Assembly: GCA_011109175.1 (NCBI GenBank)
Contig: RDEW01000012.1
Span: 776,454-826,522, forward strand
Source of the DNA: Dicyema japonicum
Taxonomy: Eukaryota > Dicyemida > Rhombozoa > Dicyemidae
Direction: 5' to 3'
Length of the DNA: 50,069 bases
Shown here: positions 31,830-42,138 of the stretch, piece by piece
How positions within the stretch are numbered: position 1 is the first letter of the stretch
Layout: every line of letters starts with the position of its first letter
Notes under the pieces: generated by a model
Databases searched by the model: none
Seen by the model: only the letters and a program-made list of their open reading frames with translations
What the model was told of the DNA's origin: nothing
Position numbers and translations under genes: made by a program

Positions 31830-33660
31830 CTCCCAGATTGACTTTTTTTCACATCACTGAAGGATGTGATTATGTGTGGTGACTTTAATCCGAAGCACCC
31901 ACTGTGGCTGACAGGACAAACTTATGACAAAAGAGGGAAGATGATAATATAAGACCTCCACAGCCTATGTATACTCAACGATTTTGCATCCCATACAAGA
32001 ACACCAACTTGATGTAACGATAAACCTTCTTCTATCGACATCTCACTGTCATCACCGTCCTTGGCCCCTCTCATTGACTGGTCAGTAAATATGACCACGA
32101 TCCAATATTTTTGGAGGTCAAAAGAGGTCATTGATAAAAGGACAATGTCCAACGATAACTAATTACAGCCTTGCGAATTGGAGAGAATTCAAGAATTACG
32201 TCGATAATTGCATTGGACTACTAAATTTCCCCACTCCTCCTTCCGTCGAACAATTAGTGAAATGGTTCAACTCCACCATAAACGCTGCGAAAAGGAAGTA
32301 CATTCCTATGGGGAGGCAACCTACGTCATCAAAACGTTTCAACACAACGACGAAACATAATCAGAGAACAAAATAATCTGAAGATAATAAAATTGCCAAC
32401 AGAAGAGAACATCAGAAAAATACGAGAATTGAACAAAGAGATCGACAATAACATAAAGGCAGAAATTGCAAATAGATGGACGAGACTATCAAAGGCTCTC
32501 TGCAACTCCCCAATGCAGAGAGTGTGGAAGTGGATCAAGAACATCAAAAGATCCTCCCCAGAGAGAAAAGTCTACATCTACATAAAAGCAGACACTCTGA
32601 TAAAATATTATACGTCTATCTCCTACAAGATTTCAAAAGAACACCAAGTATTCCTGAAAAAGATTGAACCGAAACGCTCCGATGACTGGATCCTATTTAC
32701 TAGTCAGAATGATCGCAGAGCCATATCCAAAGCCAATAACTCAGAGACCAAAGTACCAGACAACATAACCACATGTGAACAGAAGCACCTAGGCCATCGA
32801 TCCCTGGAACTATTAGCCTATATCTTCAACCTATCCATTAACAAGAATACAAATTCTGAAATATGGAAGAAGTCTCTTATCAAACCTATTCGAAAACCCA
32901 ACAAACCAATAAATGAACCATCTTTCTACAATATCTATTCTGAGTCCGGTCTCAAGGATCCTTGAAAGGCTTGTTTTGGAAAAAGTACAAGACTCAATCT
33001 CAATACCTTCGACCCAGCACGGTTTCCGGGGTAACCATCGACCAAACACACCTCACACAATTCATTACGGAAGGATTTAACTCCCCAAACCCAATCAGAG
33101 GACAGTACTTATATCCGTGGACATCACAAAACGTTCGACTCAGTCCCTAGGAAACTCCTTAGAAAGAAAATATTTGGAACCAACATCCATCCGAACCTGA
33201 ATCTTTGGCTTGGAAACTTCTTAAATGGAAGACGAGCACAAGTACTCTGAAATAACATCAAATCAAGATCTCGCTATTTCCCAAGTAGAGTCCCTCAAGG
33301 CTCCCCATTATCACCCCAACTCTTCAATCTCTACATAAACGAACCTGTTATGAAAACTGCCTAATCCTTTCCTATGCCGACGATATTATTCTTGTATCCA
33401 AAAACAGAAGCATTCAATCAGCGACTCAGTGCGTTCAACAAATGCTTGACAAACTGGAACTATGCTTTCGAAGCGGAGACTCGACATATCAGCAACAAAG
33501 TCCTCTGTCACGTTGTTACCACTTACAAGAGACAGCTCTGTATCGAACCAAAAATCTTTATGAAGAACAAAGCTATTCCTATTAACAAAACACCGAAGAT
33601 TCTGGGAGTAACCTTTGATCAGGGACTCACCTTTATCCGGCATGTTGAAAACAAAGCAAC
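31830..33660 (+). mobile_element. APE-type (Jockey/CR1 superfamily) LINE, endonuclease end to RT thumb
   Basis: Plus frames read DVIMCGDFNPKHPLWLTGQ (endonuclease core), SSIDISLSSPSLAPLIDW, then a long basic linker (32131-32700) and IWKKSLIKPIRKP. A frameshifted RT follows: QHGFRGN, VDI.K.FDSVPRKLL, VPQGSPLSPQLFNLYIN and LILSYADDIILVSKN (about 33360-33405). Last is AIPINKTPKILGVTFDQGL with RHVENKA to 33657. The reading then hits the N at 33661. All parts are frameshifted. The last block is close to the fragment at 11040. Confidence 0.82.
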
Positions 33661-34885
33661 NGTCTTAAAAAATCTTCTGGTATTGTATTATTTATTAAAA
33701 AATCAAGAATATTCTTATACTCCTGATCATCCTTTACAATGTTGGCAAATCTCATTCCGATTGAGTCGATAATTGTCAAGAGCTTAATTGAAGGTTAAAT
33801 TCAAGGTCACAGCGTTTCACTTTAGGCACGCGTTTCATTTATGGCGCGTGACATTAACCCATCAATTGATTAAAAAATTAATCACGTGTTTTTGTCTCAA
33901 GTTTTGGTGAATCATCTATTCCAGCTGCCTTCTATTCCAAATACTATCGAATTATCTACAATCATACAGAAATTTTGAGCCGATGCCATGTCCAATGAGA
34001 AAAGCTGTTCAGGATTCTCGACCCCGCCGGACTCGTCCTCACCTTTGTCGGTCTGGGATCACTTAGTTAGATGAGAACTTTTATTTCTTTCTCTTTGACC
34101 CAGTGATCCTGGGGATAATAATAATAATTACAGATCAGAAAATTAGCCGCCCATGACACTTTTTCCTTAATGACAAAGTCAAAATGGATTTCTGCCCAAG
34201 TGGATTCCTGTAGATTGTAGAATTTGTCTCAGTAGATAAGGAGATGAATAAAACCAAGATATTATGCCAAGTTCTTTTTTAGATAAAGAAATTCTATCAA
34301 CTCGAACCTGATAGTTTCCCGAAGTGTTCTTACCAACACGTTTGAAATTCTTGCTCGCTGACATAAGTCAGGAAAAAATCAAACTACTCTTATTTAGTGT
34401 TTAGTTAGTCCTGCTTCCTGAGAGATGTATTACCTACTAATCTATATCTGAGCAAAAACAGAATCTGAGCAAAAACAGAAACCCTACCTAAAATTTAGTA
34501 ACCATTATTCCTTCGATTTTTAGAAGGTCGTTTAGGAAAAGAAATCTCGTTTGCCATTCCAGAAAAAAATCGATCGGGTTCCTCAGAGGGAACTGGTTTG
34601 GAATCACCAATAACAGATTCTCAAATAGTGTTGATTTGTATTGAAAAATAATAAGCTCTGTTTAAAAAAGGAATAACTGTTTTGTATTAATTAACTTAGG
34701 TCAATTTTAGAATCAGGAGCATTCTATAACTTTTTTAAAAAGTTATTATTATTTGAATAAAGACCTTTAAATAAATTAATAAAAATGTTACCCTGCATTG
34801 ACAAATTAAACTCATTTTAAAATGTTTAAAAAATCGGCAAGATAATACATTTTCAACTTGACAAAGAGTTTAGAAAATTCGATGA
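33661..34885. other. Gene-free stretch with an N join, a repeat and short direct repeats
   Basis: The single N at 33661 looks like a contig join. The LINE reading is not clearly continued after it. Repeat Z copy 1 (33905-34135) is listed separately. ATCTGAGCAAAAACAGAA occurs twice at about 34445 and 34463. I recognise no gene. Confidence 0.55.
33905..34135 (+). repeat. Dispersed repeat Z, copy 1, with ATAATAATAATAATT tail
   Basis: It starts near CATCTATTCCAGCTGCC and aligns for about 100 bp with 19190-19290. It continues through a GC-richer segment (GACCCCGCCGGACTCGTCC) with an internal inverted pair GGGATCACT/AGTGATCCT. It ends GGGGATAATAATAATAATT. The size, structure and TAA-type tail suggest a second SINE family, but I do not see clear A and B boxes. 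Confidence 0.5.
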
Positions 34886-35715
34886 TTAAGTGCAGAAGAT
34901 CGAATATAGTTTATCACTTTTACAATAGTGTTTAGTGTTTCTCTCAACGACAAACACATAGTTTTTAACAAAGTCCATATTTGTGCAATGCACAATGTCT
35001 TGTAACAATATCAGGAACGAAATCCTCAATACGAGTAGCAAGTCCAGATTGATGACAATCATCGCAGGTGCACCATCAGTACATATAAATCTAACTTTAT
35101 GACATTGGATTTTATTCGTCGTCATAAAATTGTCATAAATATTAAAGATGTCCTTTCCATGAGGGTGTCCATCCATCTCCAAACAAAATAAAAACTCACC
35201 AACAATATTCACATGATAAACAAGGCGAACATAGGACACAAGCTGACAGAAGTTAGAAATGTCAGTTGACTCGTTTAATTGGATACTACTTAAGGAACGA
35301 AAGGCAGTCAGCTACTAGCCGCCGAGAGAATTGAGAAACTGTTCCCCCTAAGTACGGCTGTTGAGACACGCTCAAAAAGCCGACTGAGCTCGCGGGGCTC
35401 GTTTCTAATTTTCCCGAGATGGCGGCCTCTCTCGGTGAGGAAACGTAGCGTTGATGGTCCTAGATTGGATACTTATCCTGCATTTACTTTTATTGATTCG
35501 TTTAATTAATTGCTCCAGGATATCACATGATAATTCTGAAATTCTACGGGAAATTGAATCGTTGGATAATCAATAAAATAAATGCAGGAATGGTCTTAAG
35601 CTTGGTAACTGCATTTGGACCAAATAAAATTCGAGCCATTTCAAGAGCCGCTAGTTAATTAACTTTTCCCCAGAATTATGTGTAGCTTTGTTTTTTGCAA
35701 TAATCATTGAGACCT
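34886..35715 (-). pseudogene. hAT transposase (ZBED/GTF2IRD2-like), interrupted
   Basis: The minus strand reads MIIAKNKATHNSGEKLI, EMARILFGPNAVTKLKT, then LSNDSISRRISELSCDILEQ and SIQLNESTDISNFCQL. It then reads VGEFLFCLEMDGHPHGKDIF, KVRFICTDGAPAM and VHCTNMDFV. These are hAT signatures shared with domesticated ZBED5/FAM200/GTF2IRD2 proteins: the DESTDIS block and the CTDGAPAM block carry catalytic acidic residues. The 176-bp insertion at 35288-35463 splits the frame exactly, and removing it with one TSD copy restores the reading. A stop at 34886 ends it before the C-terminal dimerisation domain. Confidence 0.85.
35288..35463. mobile_element. 176-bp GC-rich insertion with 10-bp TSD, type unknown
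   Basis: ATTGGATACT flanks both sides (35278-35287 and 35464-35473). The insert is GC-rich in an AT-rich setting. It has no terminal inverted repeat, no A-rich or TAA tail and no ORF. It can fold: CCGAGAGA near 35324 pairs with TCTCTCGG near 35428, GCCGCC with GGCGGC, and GAGC.../GCTC around 35385-35400. It may be a retroposed structured RNA or a very small transposon. I could not match it to U1, U2, 7SL, 5S or tRNA. Confidence 0.75.
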
Positions 35716-36149
35716 ACAACAAAAACACTTGAAAAATTAGTTGAGTCAATGAAAAAAAAGGTGTTGGGAGATCTATTCAGAAACAGGAGGTTATTCTACA
35801 CATTAATCTCACGATAACCAAATTTTATGTCAATGAAAGTCGTTGTTTTTTTCCAAATTTCTTAGACAAAATTTCAAAATTTAAATAATTAAATTAATTT
35901 TTATCAATTTATCAGATTTTAAAATATCTCGGAAGAAAAAATTAAATCATTCTTTGTATAAATTAAGTAAGTTGATGATTCACCAATATTTATGTCGAGG
36001 GGTGTATTTGTTTTGGATGTAAATTAAAATTACAGCATAGGATGCTTCTAATCTCGGTTTATCTTGGATTATTAAACCATTAAATCTCTGGCTGTGAATC
36101 AAATTTCGTTCTTTTGTTTACACTACACCTATTACACACATAAAAACCT
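35716..36149. other. AT-rich stretch with a solitary Tc1-type terminus
   Basis: GTCGAGGGGTGTA at 35994-36006 equals the right end of the Tc1 element at 45848-45860, including the TA. No matching left end was seen nearby, so it is a relic or chance match. The rest has no recognisable gene. Confidence 0.45.
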
Positions 36150-36655
36150 TTCTCTCAAAGATTCTGGGACTTTTGTGTTGAAAAACTGATATCGGGGCTC
36201 TTCTTCTCGACTCATTGGACCACTAGTTGTTAGAAAGGCAGATTTACTTTGAGCAGGCTCGTCTTGCCTCTTCTCTGACATATGAGGGCTTCATATCGAT
36301 TCCCCTGCCTATTCTACGGACTGTGAAGAACTCTCCTCGGATGTCCTCCACGGTTGTCTTGGCGCATCCTTTGACTCCTTCATCTGTCATGTCCACCAAT
36401 ATCTGAGGTTGTTGATCGTTAGTACCTCGATTTCGGCTCCGGATTCTATTGTAGGTGGCTCTGTATTCTCATCTGGCAGTACGGCAGCTCGAATAATTCT
36501 ATTTTGTGGTGGATAATCCGCTATTTGGGGTATAGAAGTGGCATTACTTGTCAAATGAGACTACAATGCTATCCTTTGAAATGCTCTTAACCCAAATGTT
36601 GGGTTGGATGGCAACTTCGACTTCGAATAAACCAACAAGTTCATTAAACGACATA
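36150..36655 (-). pseudogene. Coding-like stretch of unknown origin
   Basis: The minus strand starts with an ATG at 36653 and a 37-codon frame (MSFNELVGLFEVEVAIQPN). After stops it reads ILVDMTDEGVKGCAKTTVED and GEFFTVRRIGRGIDMKPSYV at about 36400-36250. Base composition is coding-like. It follows the 3' end of the R4-like LINE and could be the start of another element's ORF or a broken host gene. I do not recognise the family. Confidence 0.4.
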
Positions 36656-36681
36656 ACAAGACGTTAGTAACTATACCAAAA

Positions 36682-36781
36682 CAACTTCAATTTTTATAAT
36701 TTGCAACCTCAATTTTATAATCGGCAACTTCAATTTTATAATTGGCAACTTCAATTTTTATAATCCGCAACTTCAATTTTG
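36682..36781 (-). repeat. 21-22 bp tandem repeats in the R4-like LINE 3' region
   Basis: CAACTTCAATTTTATAATTGG and close variants start at 36682, 36704, 36725, 36746 and 36768 (about 4.6 units). The repeats follow the LINE stop codon at 36819 on the minus strand and probably form its 3' tail. Confidence 0.88.
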
Positions 36782-36818
36782 TTTATTTATCAAATAGACT
36801 ATATTTTAAATTATCTAA

Positions 36819-39240
36819 TTAGGAGTCCAGATCGTCAGTGATTTCCCTTCTTTGCTTGGAAGAAGAGTTTGCCATAAACTTCCTTTCATTTTCTATTTCA
36901 GCGTCAAGGATTTTATTCAACTGAGTGTCCTCGCGGCATGCCAGCTCCGCAAGTTGATTGGCGGCAGAGGCGTACTCTTCGTTGTCTACCTTCATCCCAT
37001 GTCTGTGTTCGATGAGCATACTCTCCAGCGTCCTCTTTAGCACAACCTCGTTCCTTCTTCAATGGATAACTTTGTCCATATGACTTTAAAGAACTTTGAG
37101 ACAACTCCATCTTATGTCAAGACTACCGGGATAATTTTATTTTTGTTTTATAGAGAACCGACAGTTTATTTGCAAGCAGATCATATTTGTTAAATTTCTT
37201 AACTTCAACTTGCTTTAAAACGGTTTTGCGAAGTAATGCCTACTGCGATCAAAGTTATTTCTTTCTTGTCGTAAACAAAAATGTCGGGTTTATTGAATTG
37301 AACTCTCGTTTTAGTCATAAATGACGTGTCAACTCTGATTTCGATATTTTTGGTAGACATTATTGACACAGCCGAAATCCCTTTCAAATTTCCTGCCTCT
37401 TCTGATTCCGTGTATGCAAAGAACAAATTCCTATTCAGCTTTATTTTTGGCAGCATAGTTATCCTTTTCATACCTTTCTCCAGTATGAAATCCATAAGTT
37501 TATTTTTGAGAACATTACTTCCGCCATTTTCAGTTTGGGAAACATGGAGTTAAGCATCCTGCTTAAGGGTCCATCGCCATAACGAATAGCAGCGGGGACA
37601 AAGAATCTCCTTGGAGTATTCCCCGGCCTAACTTTACTTTCCAATTCTTTTCCCATCGATATGTAAGTTACTGTCCACTTCTTGACTATGCTCTTTACAA
37701 AGTTGAGGATCCAATGTGGTATTCCAGAACAATCCAATACGTGGAACAAGAATTCGTGATCAACTGAGTCAAATGCCTTCTTGACATCGACCAAGCAGAA
37801 TAGAGGCCATTTCCATACTCCTTATTTAAGCATTGGTTAATGAAGGCTTGCTCTTTGGCGCCTTGACATTGCTTCCTCGTCCCAAGCTGGTTATCTGAGA
37901 TTAAGCCAAATGCCTCGACGAAATCGGCCATTTTGGCATTAATACATTTGGTGACAAGTTTATAAAAAGTCGGCATACAATTTATAGGGCGTAAGTCCTT
38001 TGGGGTCTCACAATCACGTTTTTTAGGGATCAAGTAAGTTACCCCAGTGTAAAACCAGCTATCAGGCGTGTACTCTCCGTTAATTATTCGGACTATCTCT
38101 TTACACAGAAACCCATGCAAAGAATCCATCTTCTTATGAAAAAGTTATACGTTCCGTCACATCCGCATGCCTTCCAGTCAGGTGCATATTTGAGCATATC
38201 CATAATAAAATCACTTGTGAATTGAGGTCGCATAGTTTCACCCCCAGTAGACCTCACATCCACAAAATCATAAACTACGGGCCCCATATTTTTCTTGCTC
38301 CAGACATCTTCCCAAAATGACAAGCACTCCCCATCACCAAACCCATATAGGGTGGCTTCATTGCTCGAAGATAAGTTTCGATAAAATCTTCTGCGGTTTA
38401 ATTCAAAACACGCATTGTCTTACGGAAATCCTTCCTCGAGGTATGAATAGATATCTGTTTCTTTTTTATTCTAATTAGATCATTCAAAAGAGTCTCAATT
38501 CTGATTAGCTCCCCCTTCTTAGACTTCTTATATCCGTAGCGACAAAGAACATCCATTGCCTGTTGCTTTTCTGCCTGAGGCAAGGTTTGTCTGGAGAAGG
38601 AACCAACTATGTCAATTTCAGCTGCTAATTTAGAGATTTTTCTTTGCGTGTTTTCCAACCATGTGCTCTGGCTCTCGTAGTTAAAGCCAGATAAGCACAC
38701 TGTGCAGCATATAGAATATCGGTAATTCGATTAATATCTTGGGGCGGATTATCTTTTGTAATATGATAAATTGCAGAGTTTAATCCAGCCAGGATGTCAG
38801 TTTTGACCATCCTTCGCTGCACCTTTGGGGTTGGCTTTCGAGAGTCGCTTTCTGCGACGACGTTATCNNNNNNNNNNNNNNNNNNNNNNNNNNNNNNNNN
38901 NNNNNNNNNNNNNNNNNNNNNNNNNNNNNNNNNNNNNNNNNNNNNNNNNNNNNNNNNNNNNNNNNNNNNNNNNNNNNNNNNNNNNNNNNNNNNNNNNNNN
39001 NNNNNNNNNNNNNNNNNNNNNNNNNNNNNNNNNNNNNNNNNNNNNNNNNNNNNNNNNNNNNNNNNNNNNNNNNNNCCATTGAAATTCCCAATGATCGCAG
39101 AAAGAGAATGCAAGTTATTTAGCAGCATCACCAACAAGATCTTTATTAACACAATTAGCTCTTGTGGCATTATGAGGTGCCACAGACGACGGTCCTATCT
39201 TTTTTAAACTATTTTTATCTGCAGGAAGGCCCATAGGTTT
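36819..39240 (-). mobile_element. R4/Dong-like RLE-type LINE (with gap)
   Basis: From 39240 the minus strand reads MGLPADKNSLKKIG, then the 208-bp gap, then a basic N-terminal region (38860-38400). It continues with WKACGCDGTYNFFI, WFYTGVTYLIPKKRDCETPK, DLRPINCMPTFYKLVTKCIN, DNQLGTRKQCQGAKEQAFIN and VDVKKAFDSVDHEFL. After a frameshift it reads GILQGDSLSPLLFVMAMDP. The GxxxxxQGAKEQ and RPINC blocks are typical of the R4/Dong clade. The DD box segment is deleted. Downstream lie VQFNKPDIFVYDKKEITLIA (endonuclease) and VLTWDGVVSKFF, then a C-terminal end with a stop at 36819. An Ala sits where an acidic residue is usual in the nuclease. The element is dead by frameshift and deletion. Confidence 0.82.
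38868..39075. other. Sequence gap of 208 N
   Basis: 208 undetermined bases fall in the N-terminal region of the R4-like LINE. Any translation through this segment is meaningless. The true gap length is unknown. Confidence 0.99.
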
Positions 39241-39249
39241 CGTTTTCCT

Positions 39250-39849
39250 TACCTTATATAATCTTACAGTATTACATTAAGTAAGTAGATTAAACTCAAA
39301 GACTCGTGACAACCCCAAGTCGCGAGCCTCCGACGTGAAATGACGACTATCCACGTATTAAAATGGATTACGACGTAGAGAATGCGGGTAGTATATTATG
39401 CAAAGTGCGATAGAAATTAAATATATTAACAAGACACGATTTGAACCCGGAAACATGCCAAAAGAACCAAAAAAACTCAGAAGACGATAAGAAGTTAAGA
39501 AATCAAAAACTCCGCCAAGTCAAAGCACTCACCGCGGAGCAAGACGACTCAGCTGGCATTGAGTGTGGTCTCCAGTGTAAGTACTCCCAAATAATCCTTC
39601 TAATGAGAATATTTACCTAACATTTCAGGAAGATACTCAGTCGAAAAGTGCCCCGATGTAGAGTCTTAATGTGTAGTCCTAGTCCCCAATCAACAAGCAA
39701 TAGACGACACTCCAGTTATTTCTTTGCTCGATTTGGACTTAGAGTAAATTAGGACATTTGGTCGATGAGTTTGTCCAGACTGAGCTGATTTATGTCAAAA
39801 AACTGCAACTTCTCCAGGAAGTTGTGTCTCCCTGAGAACTCTAGGGGTA
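39250..39849. other. Stretch without recognised gene
   Basis: A plus-strand open stretch near 39425-39600 is lysine- and asparagine-rich, with a possible short GT-AG segment (about 39577-39628). No family is recognised. GATTTGAACCCGG at 39438-39450 resembles a reversed tRNA B box but no cloverleaf can be built around it. Confidence 0.45.
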
Positions 39850-40217
39850 CTACAAAACAATCAAGACAGACCCAGAAATACAAAAAAACATCCCCGAGAA
39901 AGACATTGCCGACATTTTTTCCATCTGAGCAGCATTACAACCTCCACAACAGAATTCATTTCCAGAGTTGACAGAATGCTCAAAGAAGCCGTACGTGGGT
40001 CCCTGCTGACCCTTAGAGTGGAAGACATTGCATTTGGACAACTCTTCAAACNCTCCTTGGCGTTGCTGGTTTTAATAAAGTTGACATTAGATGGAATCTT
40101 GAATTTGTCAGACCTGTTTGACTTATAATATTTATACCTTGTAAGATAATCTCGTATTGCTTTTACTAATAAATGTGGATTTACATCTTTTCCACTAATA
40201 GAATGACATTGTTCCAT
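39850..40217 (-). pseudogene. Hypothetical protein fragment spanning a single N
   Basis: From an ATG at 40217 the minus strand encodes MEQCHSISGKDVNPHLLVKA, then IRDYLTRYKYYKSNRSDKFK and IPSNVNFIKTSNAKE up to the N at 40052. Beyond the N the better-looking frame is another one: LSKCNVFHSKGQQGPTYGFF, EHSVNSGNEFCCGGCNAAQM. An uncounted base at the N could explain the shift. I recognise no domain. It may be a host gene fragment or a transposon part. Confidence 0.35.
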
Positions 40218-40384
40218 ATTCTATCACAAAGAAAAAATACTGCACGTTAATTTATTGTTTATATATTTTATATAAGATAGTATTTATATATCATAATTAA
40301 TATATGAATTAACTATTTTTTAATAAGGTTTTCCCCACTTTTTCAAAATATAATTTTAAATATAATTTTTTTGCTTGAACTTGC

Positions 40385-40856
40385 TTGAACCCACTGGGAT
40401 CGACCGGGGGGACGGGAAAAGGCCTGACGGATCACTGTGTTCCCCTTCAACAGGGGAAGCCTCTTACCTGGGATGCCACGTGTGTGGACTCATTCTCGCC
40501 TCAGAACCTGCTGACGTCCGCATCCGCCCCTGGATCAATCGCCACAACTGCGAATGCAAAGATGCTGAAGTACTCTTCACTTGTGGAGAGATACCAATTC
40601 CTTCCATTCGCAGTTGAGACATTCGGTTACTTGGGAAGAAAGGCAATCAGTTTCGTTCAGGAGATTGGGTCTCAGATGTCCACATCCATAGGCGACGCCC
40701 GCGAATCGAAATGGTTTTTGAGCGGATATCCCTTGCGATAGTACGCTCTAACTTTTTCTCGATCGCGTCAGCCTCTCGCCCGCCCAATTAATCAACTTTA
40801 ATTTTGTATTTTGGATTAATAAAAAAAAAACAAAAAACAAAAAAAATTTTTTTTTT
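40385..40856 (+). pseudogene. RLE-type LINE 3' end with A-rich tail
   Basis: Plus frames read DGKRPDG, then (shifted) GKPLTWDATCVDSFSPQNLL, ANAKMLKYSSLVERYQFLPF, AVETFGYLGRKAISF and GSQMSTSIGDARES, then (shifted) ERISLAIVRS. This is the complete C-terminal half of the restriction-like endonuclease, and it shows the domain end missing from the other copies. Coding ends about 40790. It is followed by TTGGATTAATAAAAAAAAAAC and more oligo(A), then oligo(T) where the next element begins. Confidence 0.82.
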
Positions 40857-40878
40857 AATATCCCACTATCAAAACACC

Positions 40879-41218
40879 AGGTAGCCGAACGGTTGAACAC
40901 CCGTAATCAAAAATCTAATGGTTCCGGGTTCGATTCCCAGAGGCTGCCTGTGCCGGAAGCTCCGTTCGGGTTGACGAGTGACGCCGTCATGGACATCTCA
41001 TCAAACACGGACTCCGCATCGAACGGATCTCGGATGGGATGTCGAGCTTCCTACTGTCTTGAAAGGACTCACACGCAAGAAAAATAAAGATTAAGCGAAG
41101 AACATTGGCCTTTCCTACGATTAATCAGAATTTACTGTTCTTTACTTAAAATAAAGTGTGTGTCTTGCCTATGCGGGGTCATAAAGTACTATGGCTCTCG
41201 TGACAAGGCTAATAATAA
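40879..41218 (+). mobile_element. Full-length tRNA-derived SINE with TSD
   Basis: The 340-bp element is flanked by TATCAAAACACC (40867-40878) and TATCAAACACC (41219-41229). Its head, 40880-40948, is tRNA-like: GGTAGCC pairs with GGCTGCC as acceptor stem, ACGG with CCGT as D stem. The Pol III A box is TAGCCGAACGG (40882-40892), and the B box GGTTCGATTCC (40927-40937) matches the consensus. The body has no ORF. The 3' end is TATGGCTCTCGTGA followed by AATAATAATA. The anticodon arm and T stem are imperfect, so it is a SINE head and not a tRNA gene. Confidence 0.88.
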
Positions 41219-42084
41219 TATCAAACACCCCACTGTTCTCGGACTAACCTTCGACCCAACGATGTCCTTCAACAAACATGTCTCGAAGATCTCTGACAAG
41301 GCTAACAGGCGTACAAATATTCTAAAAGCAATAAGTGGTCGCATCACTGGTGCGCAGAAACCACTTCTCAAACGAGTCTACAAACAATACATTCGCCCTG
41401 TCCTAAGCTACGCGAGTCCGAGTTGGGCTCCCTGTCTATCTATGAGCTCCTCTGTGGCACTCCAATCAGTTCAAAACAAGGCTATGCGCATTATATCCGG
41501 GTGTCTGAAATCAACACCCATCGACCACCTGCACTGTGAAACCAACCTTCTCCCGATAGAAGAACATCTAAATATGAGAGGAGCACAATTCCTATTCGCT
41601 TCGCGTAAATCCTACCACCCTTGCACTGCCCTAAACACGCTAAATGACAACGGCCGTGCACTGAAGAACACGCCTGCCAAACTATACTCCCGGGTACTTG
41701 CCAAAATCAATGGCCTAAACCAATGTTCACAGCCAATGAAAAAAATCACGACTTCATTTCAACGTCGTCCATTCTAAGGCTGACGCCTAACTCTGTCCTC
41801 AACAAACTTCCTCCGGAAGTTCACCCCTCCGAAATGCTTCTGGAGCGTTCCGCTCAGATCAACCTTGCTCGTTTCCGCTCGGGCCATCACCGCTCACTAA
41901 ACTCCTACGCTCATTCATTGAACGACGTGATCTCCCTTTATGTAACCTCTGCTGTGTTGACGATCACTCAACCGATCACCTTTTCCGCTGCCCTGTTCTC
42001 TTCGCTATCCGCAGAAAATTTGCTGTCCACTCCCCGAGGTCCTTTGGGAGCAACTCGCGAAGGCGCTGTTGTTTCTGCTAGCCG

Positions 42085-42138
42085 CCGGTCTCATACCCTA
42101 ATGTGAGACCGGGGTTATGCAACAACAACAACAACAAT
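42085..42138 (+). repeat. LINE 3' terminal hairpin and CAA microsatellite
   Basis: CCGGTCTCA (42085-42093) pairs perfectly with TGAGACCGG (42104-42112) around a 10-nt loop. It is followed by GGGGTTATG and five to six CAA units (42120-42138). A 3' hairpin next to a short terminal repeat is the kind of structure LINE RTs recognise. Confidence 0.8.

Larger units (their letters stand above)
40857..42138 (+). mobile_element. APE-type LINE 3' part, split by a SINE, ending in hairpin and CAA repeats
   Basis: Before the SINE the frame reads IPLSKHP (40859-40878). After it, KHPTVLGLTFDPTMSFNKH continues to 41777: RTNILKAISGRITGAQ, YKQYIRPVLSYASPSWAP, SVQNKAMRIISGCLKSTP and IDHLHCETNLLPIEEHL. Shifted frames continue with LARFRSGHHRSLNSY and LPLCNLCCVDDHSTDHLFRC (zinc-knuckle-like end), then a 9-bp hairpin and CAA repeats. 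The copy is 5'-truncated just after the A-rich tail of the previous LINE. The long 41220-41777 frame suggests a younger insertion than most. Confidence 0.85.

Noticed and set aside
35994-36006. A complete second Tc1 element
   Set aside because: Only the 13-bp right terminus is present. No left terminus or transposase sequence was found nearby.
38625-39207. ORFs that run through the N block
   Set aside because: Their length comes from undetermined bases. Only the flanking parts were used.
40375-40617. 80-codon ORF as a novel protein
   Set aside because: It starts in frame with KRPDG and then leaves it. The neighbouring frame carries the RLE nuclease motif (WDATCVD), so it is a frameshifted LINE.
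40880-40948. A stand-alone tRNA gene
   Set aside because: The acceptor and D stems pair and the B box is consensus, but the anticodon arm and T stem do not fold properly. The sequence continues into a SINE body with TSDs. It is the SINE head.
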